A stretch of 64,000 nucleotides of DNA from Dactylorhiza incarnata (lineage: Eukaryota; Streptophyta; Magnoliopsida; Asparagales; Orchidaceae), in assembly GCA_033032865.1 (NCBI GenBank), contig JAWHQI010000306.1, forward strand, positions 1,612,001-1,676,000, given 5' to 3'. The translations under genes and the position numbers were made by a program. Numbering within the stretch: position 1 is the stretch's first letter; each line of letters begins with the position of its first letter. Positions 10,435 to 22,232 of this stretch are shown piece after piece. Under the pieces are notes generated by a model. It was not told where the DNA came from. It saw only the letters and a list, made by a program, of their open reading frames with translations, and did not search any database.

Positions 10435-13286
10435 GGCCTTAGCATTTAAAACACATTTATTTTTCTCAAGCTCATTGAAATCACTTGTTAGGCTTTGGAA
10501 TATAAATTATTTCCTTTAAAATAGAAGATACAATATACTTATTTGTAGTCATATTTCACATTTCTATACATATAGTGTACAACCCATATGTCCTCGAGGG
10601 TAGAGCTTATTCATGCCACGTAGGTAGAAGTCAAAGTCAAGGGTCAAGACAAAGTCAACCAGTAAGAGCATCTGAAGGCCATATGTGAGTATCTTCTTCC
10701 ATACACGTCAGGCATGCGACGTCGGCGACATCTCGCCAAATATGCGAGATCCTCCTATAAGCGCCAGTATGCGAGATTCTTCCGTAATCGCCATAGTCGC
10801 TAGGTCGGCATAGACAACATCGCAGTGGCTGGCTATACTCGCCTACGTACCCCCCCATTTGTCTATAACTAGACCCCCATGGGTACCAAGAATTGCAAAT
10901 CTTTGACACCTCTTTTGGCATTACTTTTGGGGAGACAATCAGTGTTCTCTTGAAATCTTGACCCCACATCCCCTTGCCAGCGAGATACTCGCCAAGTGGT
11001 GCTTTCCTCGTACCAAGTTCAGCCATTTTTGGTTGTGGAAGGGAAATTCCTCCCAAACTTCCGGGTATGTGGCGGGACCTACCTGGTGAAGCGTCTGGGG
11101 TATGTTGTAGTTTTCTCTCTCTTCTTAGCTCCAGCCTTCGGATCCGAGTAGTCGGACCGCAGGATAAGTAGCCTCAGACTGCCTTTTAGTCCGAACGTTT
11201 GAGTCGGAATTTTTCTGGCTTCAACATACAGTAATAAGGAAATTTCTCATTAGCTCTTTCCATCTAAGATAATGAATCCCGATGAATAATGGAGGACTTA
11301 ACATTAATCTATCGTCACTATTCATCTGCTCACCCGGGGTTGCCATCTAAACTCTAGGTTGTTAAGCCTAATACTAGTAACCTGACTAAAATATCACTTG
11401 TTGGATCGCTAGGTAACCTTAGGAGGGAGTGAATAAGATTTCTTTTAAATTTCTAATTTTCTTTTATAAATGATGTAAAGATGAACAACAAAAATAAAAT
11501 ATTAGATAATATAAATCAAGAACACGAGTAAAAGAAAACCTTCTTTATCTCATCAATATGAATGGATACAAAAGTAATGATCTTTTGACGCAAAGATCAA
11601 AGGTGATGAATCTTATTACTTGGGTTTTCTATACCAACTCGCACCTCGAGCTGGTTGGCTCTAGCAAATCCACCCTCGGATTTGCCTTAAGCCCCATAAA
11701 CCTAACCTCGATCAAGTCGCCACAACCGCGACAAATTTCCTCTTAGGCCTACCTCGATCTAGTTGTCACAACAACCGCGAATTCCACTCCCTAGATCTAG
11801 TCACCACAACCACGACGAATTTCCATGATTACGATATTTGAAGAGAATCAAAAACATAAAAGAAATACAAAAGATCAGTAGATAAGACTAAATATGATCT
11901 GAAAACTCCTTCAAACTGAAGATGAAGAGGACGAAGGATTGCTTGAATATTTATATTGCTCCTTTGCAAGTCCTTTACTTTAATGATTGTTGTTGAAGCC
12001 TTCTTCCTTTTGATCCTTCGGAATGACAGGGAGGGAGTTCTTCAACGCTCCAAGCCAGCTAGGGAGAACCTCTTCGTGAAAAACTAATACTTGGAAAGAA
12101 ATCTCGTGCGTATAAATATAATTTCATTATGTTCTGGGAGTTACCGTCCGTCGTTAGCCGCTACTACTGGGTGATAGCATATTAATTTCAAATCCCACGC
12201 TCCCCCTCCTTTTATGCGTCGTTGGGCTTTCCATATGGAGCAAGAGTTAGCGCCTGACATTAGTCACTACCACTTAATGGTAGTGTATACTTTTCTGGTT
12301 CGTAAAAACTCCAATTTTTTACCACAGGATGCTAGTAGATACCGCGGGGTGGTATTGTACAAAACTGATGTTTGTCCAAGTCGACTTGAAACCTTCCAGG
12401 AACTGCTCCATGTCACTCTTCAGAACTTCCGCCACTGGGTGATAGCACTACCGTTGGCGGTAGGTAAATCGTCGACCGCCGATCAAGAGAGCGATCGCCG
12501 ATCGCCAACTGGACCTAGCAATGGCTGATCACCAATCGCTCGCCGAACGGAGCTAGCGATCGCCAACCAGCCCCCGTCGATCGTCGATTGTTCCAACGTT
12601 GGGCGGTATTTGCTATCGTAGATGATAGTGCTCATTTTCTGATCACTATGTATTCGCTTAGCTTGATGAGTTCTTTATCAACCATTACTTGTATCAGCAC
12701 ACTATGAAAAACTTACAAATAGACGTTAGAGACTTATCAAGATTTGTTATTCTCAAACAAAGAGAGCGTCGAATCATACTCCAACAATAGTCTTTTCTTT
12801 TGATTAAAAGAATGGAAACACGGAGCTTGAGTGGAAAAGGAAGGAGAGCATTATGGTTCACGAGTAAGCAATAGGACCTCCTTTTTGCTCTGTCATCATC
12901 TCCGTCTAGTATGATCTTCATCGGGCCTCAACAAACAATTCCAGGTTCTACACTTGCTATTTGCCATCCCTCTTGAAACCTTCCTCTCCTCCTCAAATAT
13001 GTTACTTGGACATTGATCATTTGTCAAAAGTGGTGCTTGCATAAAAAAATAAAGGGATCATTCAAGCTTCCTACATTTATTTAAATTTGAACTTGCCGAT
13101 CTTCTTTTCCTACATTAGTTTATGGTTTCCTTAACTTCCTATATTTAAATGCATGAGATAAAAAAAGTATTATAACCCTATCTGTTATGGGCCTCAGGTA
13201 CCAGGCCTAATATCTTCTATGGCATTTTATTATTGTCATCGTTGTTCGTTATTATTTATGTAATTGGAGTTGTTTTCAAAAATTAG
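10435..13286. other. Unassigned intron sequence, LTR-like in parts
   Basis: I find no credible gene. About 10600-11200 is GC-richer, with repeated 'GCGAGAT' phrases, and may be LTR or leader sequence. 11400-12200 resembles copia LTR style (GGAGGGAGTGAATAAGATTT) with no defined partner. 12465-12600 is a CGATCG-rich block. The last 90 bases lead into the splice acceptor at 13286. Confidence 0.35.
12465..12600. repeat. Second CGATCG-rich palindromic block
   Basis: Repeated short phrases (GACCGCCGATC, GCGATCGCCGATCGCCAA, TAGCGATCGCCAAC, GTCGATCGTCGATTG) match the style of the block at 705-1070 but not its exact unit. Both blocks lie about 11.5 kb apart in the same intron region. Confidence 0.55.
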
Positions 13287-13430
13287 GTGGATGCTGTGCA
13301 GCGAAATGGAGGTCAAAAAACTGTAGATGGAAAACGATTCCGTACTGGTGGTGGTGTTTTATGGAATATTTTAAAGATTCGTGATCCAAATGCCTACAAA
13401 GAAATAATGGCCAAGGGAAAGGAATTTGAG
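13287..13430 (+). CDS. PHAX-like RNA export adapter, exon with the NGG/GGV core
   Basis: The exon is 144 nt (48 codons, phase 0 at both ends) between TTTTCAAAAATTAG and GAG|GTAGGAAAG. It contains NGGQKTVDGKRFRTGGGV followed by LWNILK and a charged helix ending in KGKEFE. This is the diagnostic core of the PHAX RNA-binding domain: NGG, a short basic loop, then a Gly-Gly-Val turn leading to a 'LL/ILK' helix. It completes the domain begun at 2040-2145, giving 83 contiguous residues with no stop. If translated past the donor, the frame runs 15 more codons to a stop at 13473, which supports use of the donor. Codon use and GC content look like host gene, unlike the flanking transposons. Confidence 0.83.
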
Positions 13431-14443
13431 GTAGGAAAGCATGCTAAATTCTTTTTTATGGCGTTGGCAACATGATTCCATAAATCTTTAATTTATGTTT
13501 CACTTTATGCTGATAGTGATAAATGTTCGCTCACGTCCCCTGAGGTCATCGTTTATATCATCGTCATCATTGTTAATATCCTTATCCTATCTATCAATTT
13601 GGTGTCGGTTTTATGTGATCACAGTTTGTGTACTAAAGTACAGGTCTGCAGTTACTGTGCTTAGTAACATGTAATGTATACTACATAAAAGAAGTGGTTG
13701 TTAATTTCTAAAAGATAGTGGAAAAATATTTTAAATGTTGGAGGTCTTGAAACTCAAGTTTTTGAAGGAGAAATGTACAAGAATGTATCCGTGCTCACAT
13801 TGTAGCCTTTAGTCATTGGGTGCCAGTTAAACTTCAGTAGAACATTTTTTATATAAAATCCCAACAATTGAATTTACGAAAACACTTTACAAAGCAAAAG
13901 TACTCAAAATGATAATTTACTAATAAACAAAAATACAACATAGAGTCTAACTAGACTCATGACTCCACCCCAAACATAGGACTAGCAAATTGTGCTTACC
14001 TCCGCTCAAAGAGCCAAAAGCTAGCACACACAAGTGACAAAGATCATGCAAATCACGACGAGTTCTGAAACAAATAAACTACTAGTGCAAGATAATCATA
14101 ATCATATAAGCATCCAAATCTGTACTAGAATACAAAGAAAATACACTCACAAATGAAGGACCATAGACGAGGGCACGGAGATCCGGTGGTCAATGATACG
14201 ATAGTGGTTGTCCCGGAGATGGGGATGGTGGTTAAGGGCTGGAATTCGGGGTTGGGGTGTTGTTTTGGAGGCGGAAGTGAGGGACGACTGCATGAAATAG
14301 GTGTAAGAGGGAGGTGGCTGTATGGATTGGACTGCAATGAATGGGGTAGCTGTTTGGGACAGTCCGGTTGCAGGAAATGGAGTAATGGGTTTTGAGATTT
14401 TGGAGGGAGTGGTGGCTGTTTTGGGCAGTAGAACTAATGGTGG
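13431..14443. other. Intron sequence with the edge of a gypsy element
   Basis: 13431-14120 shows no gene or recognisable element. From about 14125 to 14443 the - strand reads as a Pro/Ser/Thr-rich peptide (KPITPFPATGLSQT and similar) that continues from the chromovirus leader at 14449-14583. It is therefore probably the N-terminal gag of that element. Confidence 0.45.
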
Positions 14444-14583
14444 CAGCTTGTCACGGACTAGTCCCCTTGACTATGTCGCGCGCGGCCTTAGCTCCTCTTG
14501 CCACCCCTCGCAGCTAGCTAAGTAAGCCTCACTCGCCATAGCAGCACCACACGAACCAAACCAAACCTCTCTTTGATACCAAT

Positions 14584-14951
14584 TGTCACGGACTAGTCCC
14601 CTTGATTATGTCGCGCGCGGCCTTAGCTCCTCTTGCCACCCCTCACAGCTAGCTAAGTAAGCCTCACTCTAAGAAAACTGTAGTGGAAATGGGAACGAGA
14701 ACTCGAATGCTTTATCCACACTTGGATGGTTACAAATGAGGGGGCATTCCCCTTTTATAGGTCCCAAAGAGGTTTCCCTCCAAATCAAAGAATATTCTAG
14801 ATCCCTACTATTTTAGAGTATTCTATACAATTCCGGTATATACAAGAGTCATGGACTCTCTAGATTATTCTACCGCCTTCCTATGTACCAGACTCAAGAT
14901 TTCTCTAGAATCTTCTCATCTGTTAACCTCAAAAATGAGGAGATCGTAACA
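14584..14951 (-). mobile_element. Chromovirus LTR, left arm
   Basis: The 368-bp LTR (on the - strand) starts TGTTACGATCTCC and ends GTCCGTGACA. It is preceded on the - strand by GGTGGGGGAGAA (polypurine tract) and the chromodomain tail, and followed by ATTGGTATCAAAGAG, a primer site like initiator tRNA-Met (about 14569-14583). Having pol-end sequence on one side and a primer site on the other, it is a junction LTR, as in tandem or recombined elements. Confidence 0.85.
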
Positions 14952-15046
14952 TTCTCCCCCACCTATCCTGGCGTCGTCCTCATCGCCTCATATTGCTGAG
15001 TGAAGTCCTTGAACTGCCACAAATCTTCTAATGTCCCGCCAAGTAC

Positions 15047-15170
15047 TCAATACTTAGTCAGGTGGAAGGGATTGCCAGAGTCCGAGGCTACTTGGGAGAC
15101 ATTAGAAGATTTGTGGCAGTTCAAGGACTTCACTCAGCAGTATGAGGCGACAAGGACGACGCCAGGATAG
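15047..15170 (+). pseudogene. Chromodomain C-terminus of a Ty3/gypsy chromovirus
   Basis: The frame reads YLVRWKGLPESEATWE and then EDLWQFKDFTQQYEA to a TAG stop at 15168-15170. This is the typical chromodomain placed after integrase in chromoviruses, which directs integration to heterochromatin. Only the last 40 or so residues are present, and the - strand partner at about 14960-15044 encodes the final part of the same sequence. Confidence 0.85.
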
Positions 15171-15181
15171 GTGAGGGAGAA

Positions 15182-15549
15182 TGTTACGATCTCCTCACTT
15201 TTGAGGTTAACAGATGGGAAGATTCTAGAGAAATCTGAAGTCTGGTACATAGGAAGGCGGTAGAACAATCTAGAGAGTTTATGACTCTTGTATATACCGG
15301 AATTGTATAGAATACTCTAGAATAGTAGGGATCTAGAATATTCTTTGATTTAGAGGGAAATCTCTTTGGGGCCTATAAAAGGGGAAGACCCCCTCATTTG
15401 TAACCATCCAAGTGTGGATAAAGCATTTGAGTTCTCGTTCCCATTTCCACCACAGTTTTCTTAGAGTGAGGCTTACTTAGCTAGCTGCGAGGGGTGGCAA
15501 GAGGAGCTAAGGCCGCGCGCGACATAGTCAAGGGGACTAGTCCGTGACA
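15182..15549 (+). mobile_element. Chromovirus LTR, right arm
   Basis: This LTR is 368 bp, begins TGTTACGATCTCC after the purine tract GTGAGGGAGAA, and ends GTCCGTGACA. It has a TATA-like GCCTATAAAAGGGG near 15372-15385. Unlike the left copy it is not followed by a primer site; the sequence after it resembles the gag-side copy of the same 86-bp end, consistent with a deletion between the two direct copies. Confidence 0.85.
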
Positions 15550-15762
15550 AGCTGGTCTTGAGGGAATGGACAACAGTTTTAGGGGGGGGGGACTGTTGTA
15601 AGGAGGGTTGGTTGGAGCAGCTATAAGGGGAAATATAAGGAAATGATGAGGACAATACCTAGGAGTCGGCACCTAGTGTTTCGCAGAGTCGGCACTGCTA
15701 GAAGACTGCAAATTCTCGGAAGAAGCTCTCCAAAATCTGCAATGCCCATGACCACTGCCTCT

Positions 15763-15843
15763 TGTTAGATAAAAGAGAAGAGAGAAAATATCTTGTATTG
15801 TATTATTCATCGCTTGAAGGGGGTATAAATTGGTAAGGGAGAA
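15763..15843 (-). mobile_element. Remnant 3' LTR of the copia element
   Basis: About 81 bp match the end of the 5' LTR (AAAGAGAAGAGAGAAAATAT, then GAAGGGGGTATAAA). The U3 part of about 105 bp and the purine tract are missing, and RNase H coding runs directly into the LTR, so a deletion removed the junction. Confidence 0.8.
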
Positions 15844-15849
15844 CTCATG

Positions 15850-16945
15850 TCGCTTAATTGTATGAGCTTTGGTAAAGAAATCCGCAATATGGTTAGCAGA
15901 TGAAATATGCGGCAGTGAAAGAATCTTGTTTAGAAACTGTTGTCGGACATAGTGACAGTCAATCTCAATATGCTTGGTGCGTTCATGAAACACAGGGTTT
16001 GACGCAATCTGAATGGCACTGGTGGTCATGGGACAGCAGTGTGGCAGCTGAGGCTGAAATATGAAGATCTTGTAAGAAGCGTTGGAGCCAAGTTACTTCA
16101 GCAGCAGTGGTGTTCATGGCACGATACTCAGCTTCAGCACTGGAACGAGATACGACATCTTGCTTCTTGGATTTCCAAGAGATGAGAGAATCGCCAAGAA
16201 GGATGCAATATCCAGTGGTGAACTTTCAGTCGGAGACATCGCCAGCCCAGTCATCATCAACATAGGCACGAAGATCCAGAGATGAGTTGGATGAGAAAAG
16301 CAATGATTTGGTGATTGTGCCACGAAGATAACGCAAGATGGGGAGAAGAGCTGCATAGTGAGTGCTTCGTGGTTGTGAAACAAACTGACTGATGATATGT
16401 ACGACATGAGAGATGTCCGGACGACTGATAGTGAGATACACCAGCATTCCTACAAGTTGTATGTATCTGGAGGGATCAGATATGATTTCTCCTTCTTGAG
16501 AGCTGAGTTTGAGGTTTAGCTCAAGTGGGGTAGCAGCAGTACATTCGTCAGTTAAAGCAGCTCTATCAAGAATCTCAGTAATGAACTTTTGTTGGGATAG
16601 GATGTAGCCCCTGGGGGACTGATCAATTTCTAGACCAAGAAAGTAACGAAGATGTCCGAGATCTTTCATTTCAAACTGAGTTCATATGTGATCCTTGACT
16701 TGTTGGATATACCTCGAATTGCCTCCCGTGACGATCATGTCATCAACATATAACAACAAGAGTGTACCAGAGGGATGTGTGAATAAGGCAGGGTCTGAGA
16801 GGCTTACAGTAAATCCATCTGACAGGATGAAAGTGAACTTGGAGAACCATGCACGAGGAGCTTTTTTGAGTCCATAAAGAGCCTTGCGAAGATGACAGAC
16901 TTGTCCTTCTGAGTGGGGAACCCCTGGAGGTGGTGTCATGTAGGC
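15850..16945 (-). pseudogene. Copia reverse transcriptase and RNase H
   Basis: On the - strand, 16682-16939 holds the palm with ALYGLKKAPRAWF and the catalytic LLLYVDDMIVTG (YVDD). 16226-16669 continues with MKDLGHLRYFLGLEI and the RNase H region with ...ADVDWAG-like DDDWAGD. 15850-16029 ends with the RNase H helix (ASNPVFHERTKHIEIDCHYV and then IADFFTKA). Stops and frameshifts separate these blocks. These are canonical Ty1/copia motifs for copying the element RNA into DNA. Confidence 0.9.
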
Positions 16946-17582
16946 ATTTTCAGAAAGATCACCATGGAGAAAAGCATTCTTGAGATCTAGCTAAGAGATA
17001 TCCCATGAATGGATGGAGGAAATGACAAGGATAGTGCGTATGGTGGTCATTTTGGCAACCGAAGCAAAAATCTCATTATAGTCAATGTCGTGTTGCTGCT
17101 GAAATCCACGAGCAACAAGATAAGTCTTGTATCTGTCGATAGTGCCATCAGCTAATGTCTTGATTTTGTAGACCCATTTATGGGGTGAATACCCTTAGGT
17201 AATTAAACAATGTCCCAAGTTCTGATCTTCTATAAAGCAAGTAATTCTTCTTTCATGGCATGCTGCGAAACAGGTATAGATATTGCCTCTTGATATGTCT
17301 GGGGCACCTGATGACTAGAAGTAGTAGCGAGAAAGACTTGGAGTGAAGGAGTAAGGGAAGAGAATATGCTTAGGCGATTAAGGGGTTTATGTGGATGTGT
17401 AGTGCGCCGAAGTGGAGCCGGAGATGAAGATAGATCACTAGTTTCATATTGAGGAACAAATGTGTAGAAGAATCAGAGTCACCAGGGAAGCTCTCAGCTT
17501 GATCAGATTCAAATTCATTAGAAGAGACCGGAATTGAGGCTTGAGGAGTGGACAGTGGTATATGATCAACAAATATTAGGTC

Positions 17583-18500
17583 TTATGGGGTAGTTGGTGG
17601 TAAAGGTATAGGAAGATTAGGAAGAGCATAATATGGGAGATGTTCGAGAAAAACTACATGACAGGAGATGCGCATGCGTCTAGCAATAGGGTCATAGCAC
17701 CTATAGCCTTTGTTGAGAACTATAACCAAGGAAGATGCAGGCAATTGAGCGGGATGACAACTTGTTACGTTCCATTGCTGGAAGTTTGACAAAGCAAGTA
17801 CACCCAAATACTCGCAAAGAGTACGAAGGGAGCTTATTATGAAGACGTTCATATGGGGATATGTTTTGTAGATTGGGAGTAGATATTCTATGTATTAAGA
17901 ATACACGTGTGTGAACAGCTTCAACCCATAACTGGACTGGGACAGATGAAGTGAGGAGGAGAGACCGAGCAACCTCCATGATGTGGCGATGACGTCTTTC
18001 GGCGACCCCATTTTGCTGATGAGTATGAGGGCATGAGTAGTGGGCAAGTCCTTGAGATAGAAGGAACTGTCGAAACGTATGAGAGATATATTCCCCCCAG
18101 AATCAGAACGTGGAGTTTTGATTTTGCGTGAGAACTGAATTTTAATCATAGAAGTAAACTCAACATACTTAGAAAAAACATCAGATTTAGTATTTAATAG
18201 GTAAAGCCAAGTGAAGCGAGAGTAGTCATCAGCAAAAAGAACATAATATTTATTGCCACCTTTGGAAATGTGAGGAGAAGGTCCTCATACATCAGTATGA
18301 ACTAAATCAAAAGGGGCAAGAGATACAAAAGAACTTGATGAAAAAGTGGAGGCAATCTGATGGCCTCGAATACAATGAACACATGGATTAAGCATCTTGA
18401 TAGAGGTGGTGCCAAGAGCACTAGAAGAGGCAAGATGTTGAAGTTGGGGCAGCGAGATGTGAGCAAGACGGCGATGCCAGAGATCACACAAAGTTGATGA
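17583..18500 (-). pseudogene. Copia integrase
   Basis: The N-terminal zinc-binding part is at 18285-18491 (LWHRRLAHISLPQL, with CVHC further on: HHCC motif). The core and C-terminal side follow at 17701-18149 in broken frames (HIMEVARSLLL-type helix, then PYERLHNKLPSYSLRVFGC and IFLGYSS). The GKG/FLGY-type region is typical of copia integrase. The catalytic core is interrupted by frameshifts. Confidence 0.85.
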
Positions 18501-18755
18501 GAAGACAATAGGAGTAGACGGAACGACAGCAACAGATGTCCGGGATAATGGGAGATGTAGACTGGTGATGTAGTAAAGACCATTTCGTCGGAGACCTTTA
18601 CCAACAACCCTCCCCGTGTGGGAATCCTATATTAGACAAGTGGAAGCATTAAAAGAAGCGGTGATTTAAAGATCAGTAATTTGAGAGACAGATAGGAGAT
18701 TCATAGCCAGCCACGGAACATGGTAAACATGAAGGATAATAAAGAGAGAATAATC

Positions 18756-19870
18756 CTAGAGGTGACCATAACCAGTGATAAGAAGAAGAGTGTCGTCAGC
18801 TGTGCGAATGGATGAGGAGGAGGGAAGGGAAGTGAGAGCAGAGATATTGATGGCGTCATTAGTCATGTGATAGGAGGCACCCGAGTCCAATATCCAAGAG
18901 CCAGAAGATATACCTGCAACAGCGGAAATAGAAGAAGAGCCAGCATCAGAGGGTGAATTGTTGATGTGCAGCATAGTCATAAGTTGTTGCATTTGCTCGG
19001 GAGAGAAGACAAGAGAATGATCGGCAAGAGCAGCCTGAGGAGCAGGGCGTCCAGAAAAGCGAGTTATGGTGACTTCTAGAGCCTTGCAGTTGCCAAGGGC
19101 ATGACATTCCTAAGTGCTATGGTTTTCATGTCGTTTGTGCCAGGTGCACCACTTTTGGCCAGGAGATGCCGACATGTGTTTGGACGGACGAGGTCCAGAG
19201 AAGCTAGACTTGGGAGGAGGTCGAGCAGCAGCCGCCATGGGATAGGTAGCATCCGCAGGCGGAGAAATCAGGGCAGAAGGTTTCAAGGAGTTAGCCTCAA
19301 GAGCAAGGCGGCAATTTTCCTCGGTAGTGAGTTCGTTTACCGCAACATCCAAAGGAGTGGGGGAACGTTGAAGAAGGATGCCTGCGAAAGTCTGAAATTC
19401 AGGTCGGAGATGCAGGAGAAACTGTAGTAGACGGCGACGATCACGAAGGGATAGGTACTCTTGATAGAAAGGACTGGAGTCTCCTGGAAGAGGAGTAGGT
19501 TCCATGACAGAAAGTTGATTCCACAAATCCATCATGGTCGCATGATATTGTTGAATAGAGAGATTCCCTTGGCGAGTGGATTGAATGGTTTGTAGAAGCT
19601 GAAACTCATGGGCACTGTCAGTGAGTGTGAAGTAGGTGCAGAGATGAGTCCACATGGTTGTCGCAGTGTCATAAGGTTCAAGTTGCAGCATGATGGAGGA
19701 AACAGATTGGAGTATGACATCAATGACCCGATGTTCATCATAAGTCCAAGTGTCAAGCAGAGTGAAAGAGGCCTGATCAGGAGCTTTGTCGGAGACCGTG
19801 GCAGTGGGTCATGAGGTGCTACCATCAATATGCCCCTTGGCGGCGACTTCAGAGATGAATCTTAACGGCC
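18756..19870 (-). pseudogene. Copia gag and protease
   Basis: Gag (UBN2-type) is at about 19110-19870: LEPYDTATTMWTHLCTYF, LQTIQSTRQGNLSIQQYH and a Cys/His remnant (CTWHKRHENHST then CHALG). The aspartic protease active site WILDSGASYHMTND is at 18756-18992. Frame changes near 19690 and stops after the gag C-terminus show it is inactive. Confidence 0.87.
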
Positions 19871-20631
19871 AAAGACCAAATCCGGCAATTTGTGCCTTCA
19901 AGAGTGATGCGAAGACGAGACTCGGTGGTCAAGGTCGATTGACCATCAAAGTAGGAGGGTTGCGCGCAGGGAAAGCACAGTTATATGAATGCGGACAGGC
20001 GAGGTCAAGCGTGCGGACATGCGAGCAGGTCGGCGCTTGCGGACAGGCGGGCAGACTTGAAGATCTCGGTGAACGGAGCTGGCAGGAGTGAGAAGGCGGG
20101 CAGTTGATGTAAGCCCCCCCCCCCCCCCCCCTCTTTTTAAACCATGGGGTCCTTATGCCCACGGCGAGCGCTCCCCCAAAAGGTTCGCGTGTCTGAAGAG
20201 GTTCACCCTCTTACCTGACCCACGACCCAATTGGCGGAACATTCGCCCTGTAAGGCTATTGCATCATTACTGAAACATTCACAGAGTATAAAAATTTTTG
20301 CGCGGAAGCAAAACATCACAGAAATACCCAGCATGATATATAATAAAACATAGATGAAAACCCACGATGGGGTATATAGAGTCTCGCAGCAATAAACGTC
20401 ATAGTCATAAGATGACAAAATGTCTAATCAAAAGGAAAATCTTTCATCCTCTCCTCAGAGTAGTATCCTCACATCCTCACGGATCGTCCGAACTGGCTCG
20501 GGGAACTCCTCATCATCACGGGTACGTCTACGCTCGTCCATCCGCTCCTGCTCCGTCGGTAGGCGCATTTGGTTCCTAAAATGATAACGTACAAGAGTAC
20601 ATTAGCCACGACGGACCAAGTAAATCCCACG

Positions 20632-21473
20632 CTCCCCCCAGCCCCCTAATGGGTACCAGGAAGGACACCTGCAAGGAAGGTTAGCACAATAGCCGAAGCA
20701 AAATATATATACATATATAAAACAGGGGGAAACAAATATATATTCATATATAAGACAGGGTTATATAAAAGGAGCGGTAATCCGAAGACAATTCGTAAAG
20801 AGGGGAAAACAGCTAAAGTAGTAAATTCCCCCGCCATCGTATAACCCTGCCTGACGGTGGTTATACGATGTCGGATCAAAGTGAGGGCATAAGTAATGGT
20901 ATGATGAGCATGTATGTTTGTCCTCCCTATCACTCGAATGATGTGTCTCAATCACTTTCCCCTATGTCGACATAGTGACCTGTTAAGAGAAGGAGCTCAC
21001 TTCCCAGGCCTCACCGCCGTGGCCAGACGGTGACAGTGGGTCGGTCGCTCCCACTTCTAGGTTATGGATACACCCCAACTTCCTAGGCCCTCGTACCTCT
21101 ATGAAGAATAGGTACTCTCGGTGGGAACACATCCTCACCTCGTGCGGAGATCCTCTCGGCACATAACCAAATAGGTGTGAGACGGACCTGTGTGGAAGCG
21201 GTAGCTAGCCCCCGGTCCTCTGCACAACCAGAAAACAAAAGAGTTCGTCGTCACAACTTCTCCCATAGTGTATATTATGGGGAAGCTGACGAACCCGCCA
21301 CGTTGGTAACCATGCACCCTCCCATGCCCTCATGCACAAGGTGATGAATAAAACAATTATATATTAATATTCAAATTGAGCAGCTACTTTATGATGCACA
21401 TCATAAGCCAAACATGTGGCTGGGTTTTATTATGGGGGTAAACAAGCAAATTCAAATAGCATTGTGGAGGGCT
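20632..21473. other. Non-coding part of the solo LTR
   Basis: There are no ORFs with recognisable domains. A short inverted pair (CGCCATCGTATAACCC and GGTTATACGATG) occurs at about 20831-20871. Confidence 0.4.
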
Positions 21474-22232
21474 ACATTTAAATTACCCAGAGGGTTCAGA
21501 TTAGAAAGTACCAAACATAAAAGTTGTAGTAAATATATTTAGTTACAATATCATCTCCCACATGTTTTATCTAAAACAGACCCTAAGTTCACCAAAATGA
21601 GGGTTGAAGTTTGCATAAAATAACAGTTTCTGGGCAAGCATGGTTCTAAAGTTTAGATTGCACTGTTAGGGCCTACATTTAAATTACTCAGAGGGTTCAG
21701 ATCAGAAAGCACCAAACATAAAAGTTGTAGTAAATATATTTAGTTACAATATCATCTCTCACATGCTTTGTCTAAAACAGACCCTAAGTTCACCAAAATG
21801 AGGGTTGAAGTTTGCATAAAATAATAGTTTCTGGACAAGCATGGTTCTAAAGTTTAGATTGCACTGTTAGAGCCTACATTTAAATTACTCAGAGGGTTCA
21901 GATCAGAAAGCACCAAACATAAAAGTTATAGTAAATATATTTAGTTACAATATCATCTCTCACATGCTTTGTCTAAAACAGACCCTAAGTTCACCAAAAT
22001 GAGGGTTGAAGTTTGCATAAAATAACAGTTTCTGGACAAGCATGGTTCTAAAGTTTAGATTGCACTGTTAGGGCCTACATTTAAATTACTCAGAGGGTTC
22101 AGATCAGAAAGCACCAAACATAAAAGTTGTAGTAAATATATTTAGTTACAATATCATCTCTCACATGCTGTCTAAAATAGACCCTAAGTCCACCAAAATG
22201 AGGGTTGAAGTTTGCATAAAATAACAGTTTCT
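21474..22232. repeat. Tandem repeat, about 200 bp x 3.8
   Basis: Units starting with TACATTTAAATTAC begin near 21474, 21673, 21872 and 22075. Each contains CAGAGGGTTCAGAT, ACATAAAAGTTGTAG and CACCAAAATGAGGG. Units differ by only a few bases. The array lies inside the 4-kb solo LTR. Confidence 0.9.

Larger units (their letters stand above)
2146..13286 (+). other. Intron of about 11.1 kb in the PHAX-like gene
   Basis: The donor at 2146 and the acceptor at 13285-13286 join two exons in phase 0. The intron is mostly transposon: two RTE LINE copies, two Au SINEs, a tandem hAT-like block, a decayed transposon ORF and several unassigned AT-rich stretches. Both host exons are intact, so the insertions may be tolerated as intron growth. 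Confidence 0.7.
14444..15555. repeat. Inverted pair of chromovirus 3' ends (LTR, polypurine tract and chromodomain tail in both orientations)
   Basis: The left arm (- strand) and right arm (+ strand) carry the same chain: chromodomain tail, stop, purine-rich tract, then a 368-bp LTR. They meet near 15045. The arms are outward-pointing, and the outer sequence CAGCTTGTCACGG occurs at both edges as reverse complements. The left arm is longer because it also has a primer site and a second copy of the LTR end (14449-14540). Confidence 0.85.

Noticed and set aside
10655..11056. A 133-residue - strand ORF as a gene
   Set aside because: The composition (many Cys, Trp, Arg, repeated YGDYGRISH-like phrases) reflects GCGAGAT repeats in LTR-like DNA; no domain is recognised.
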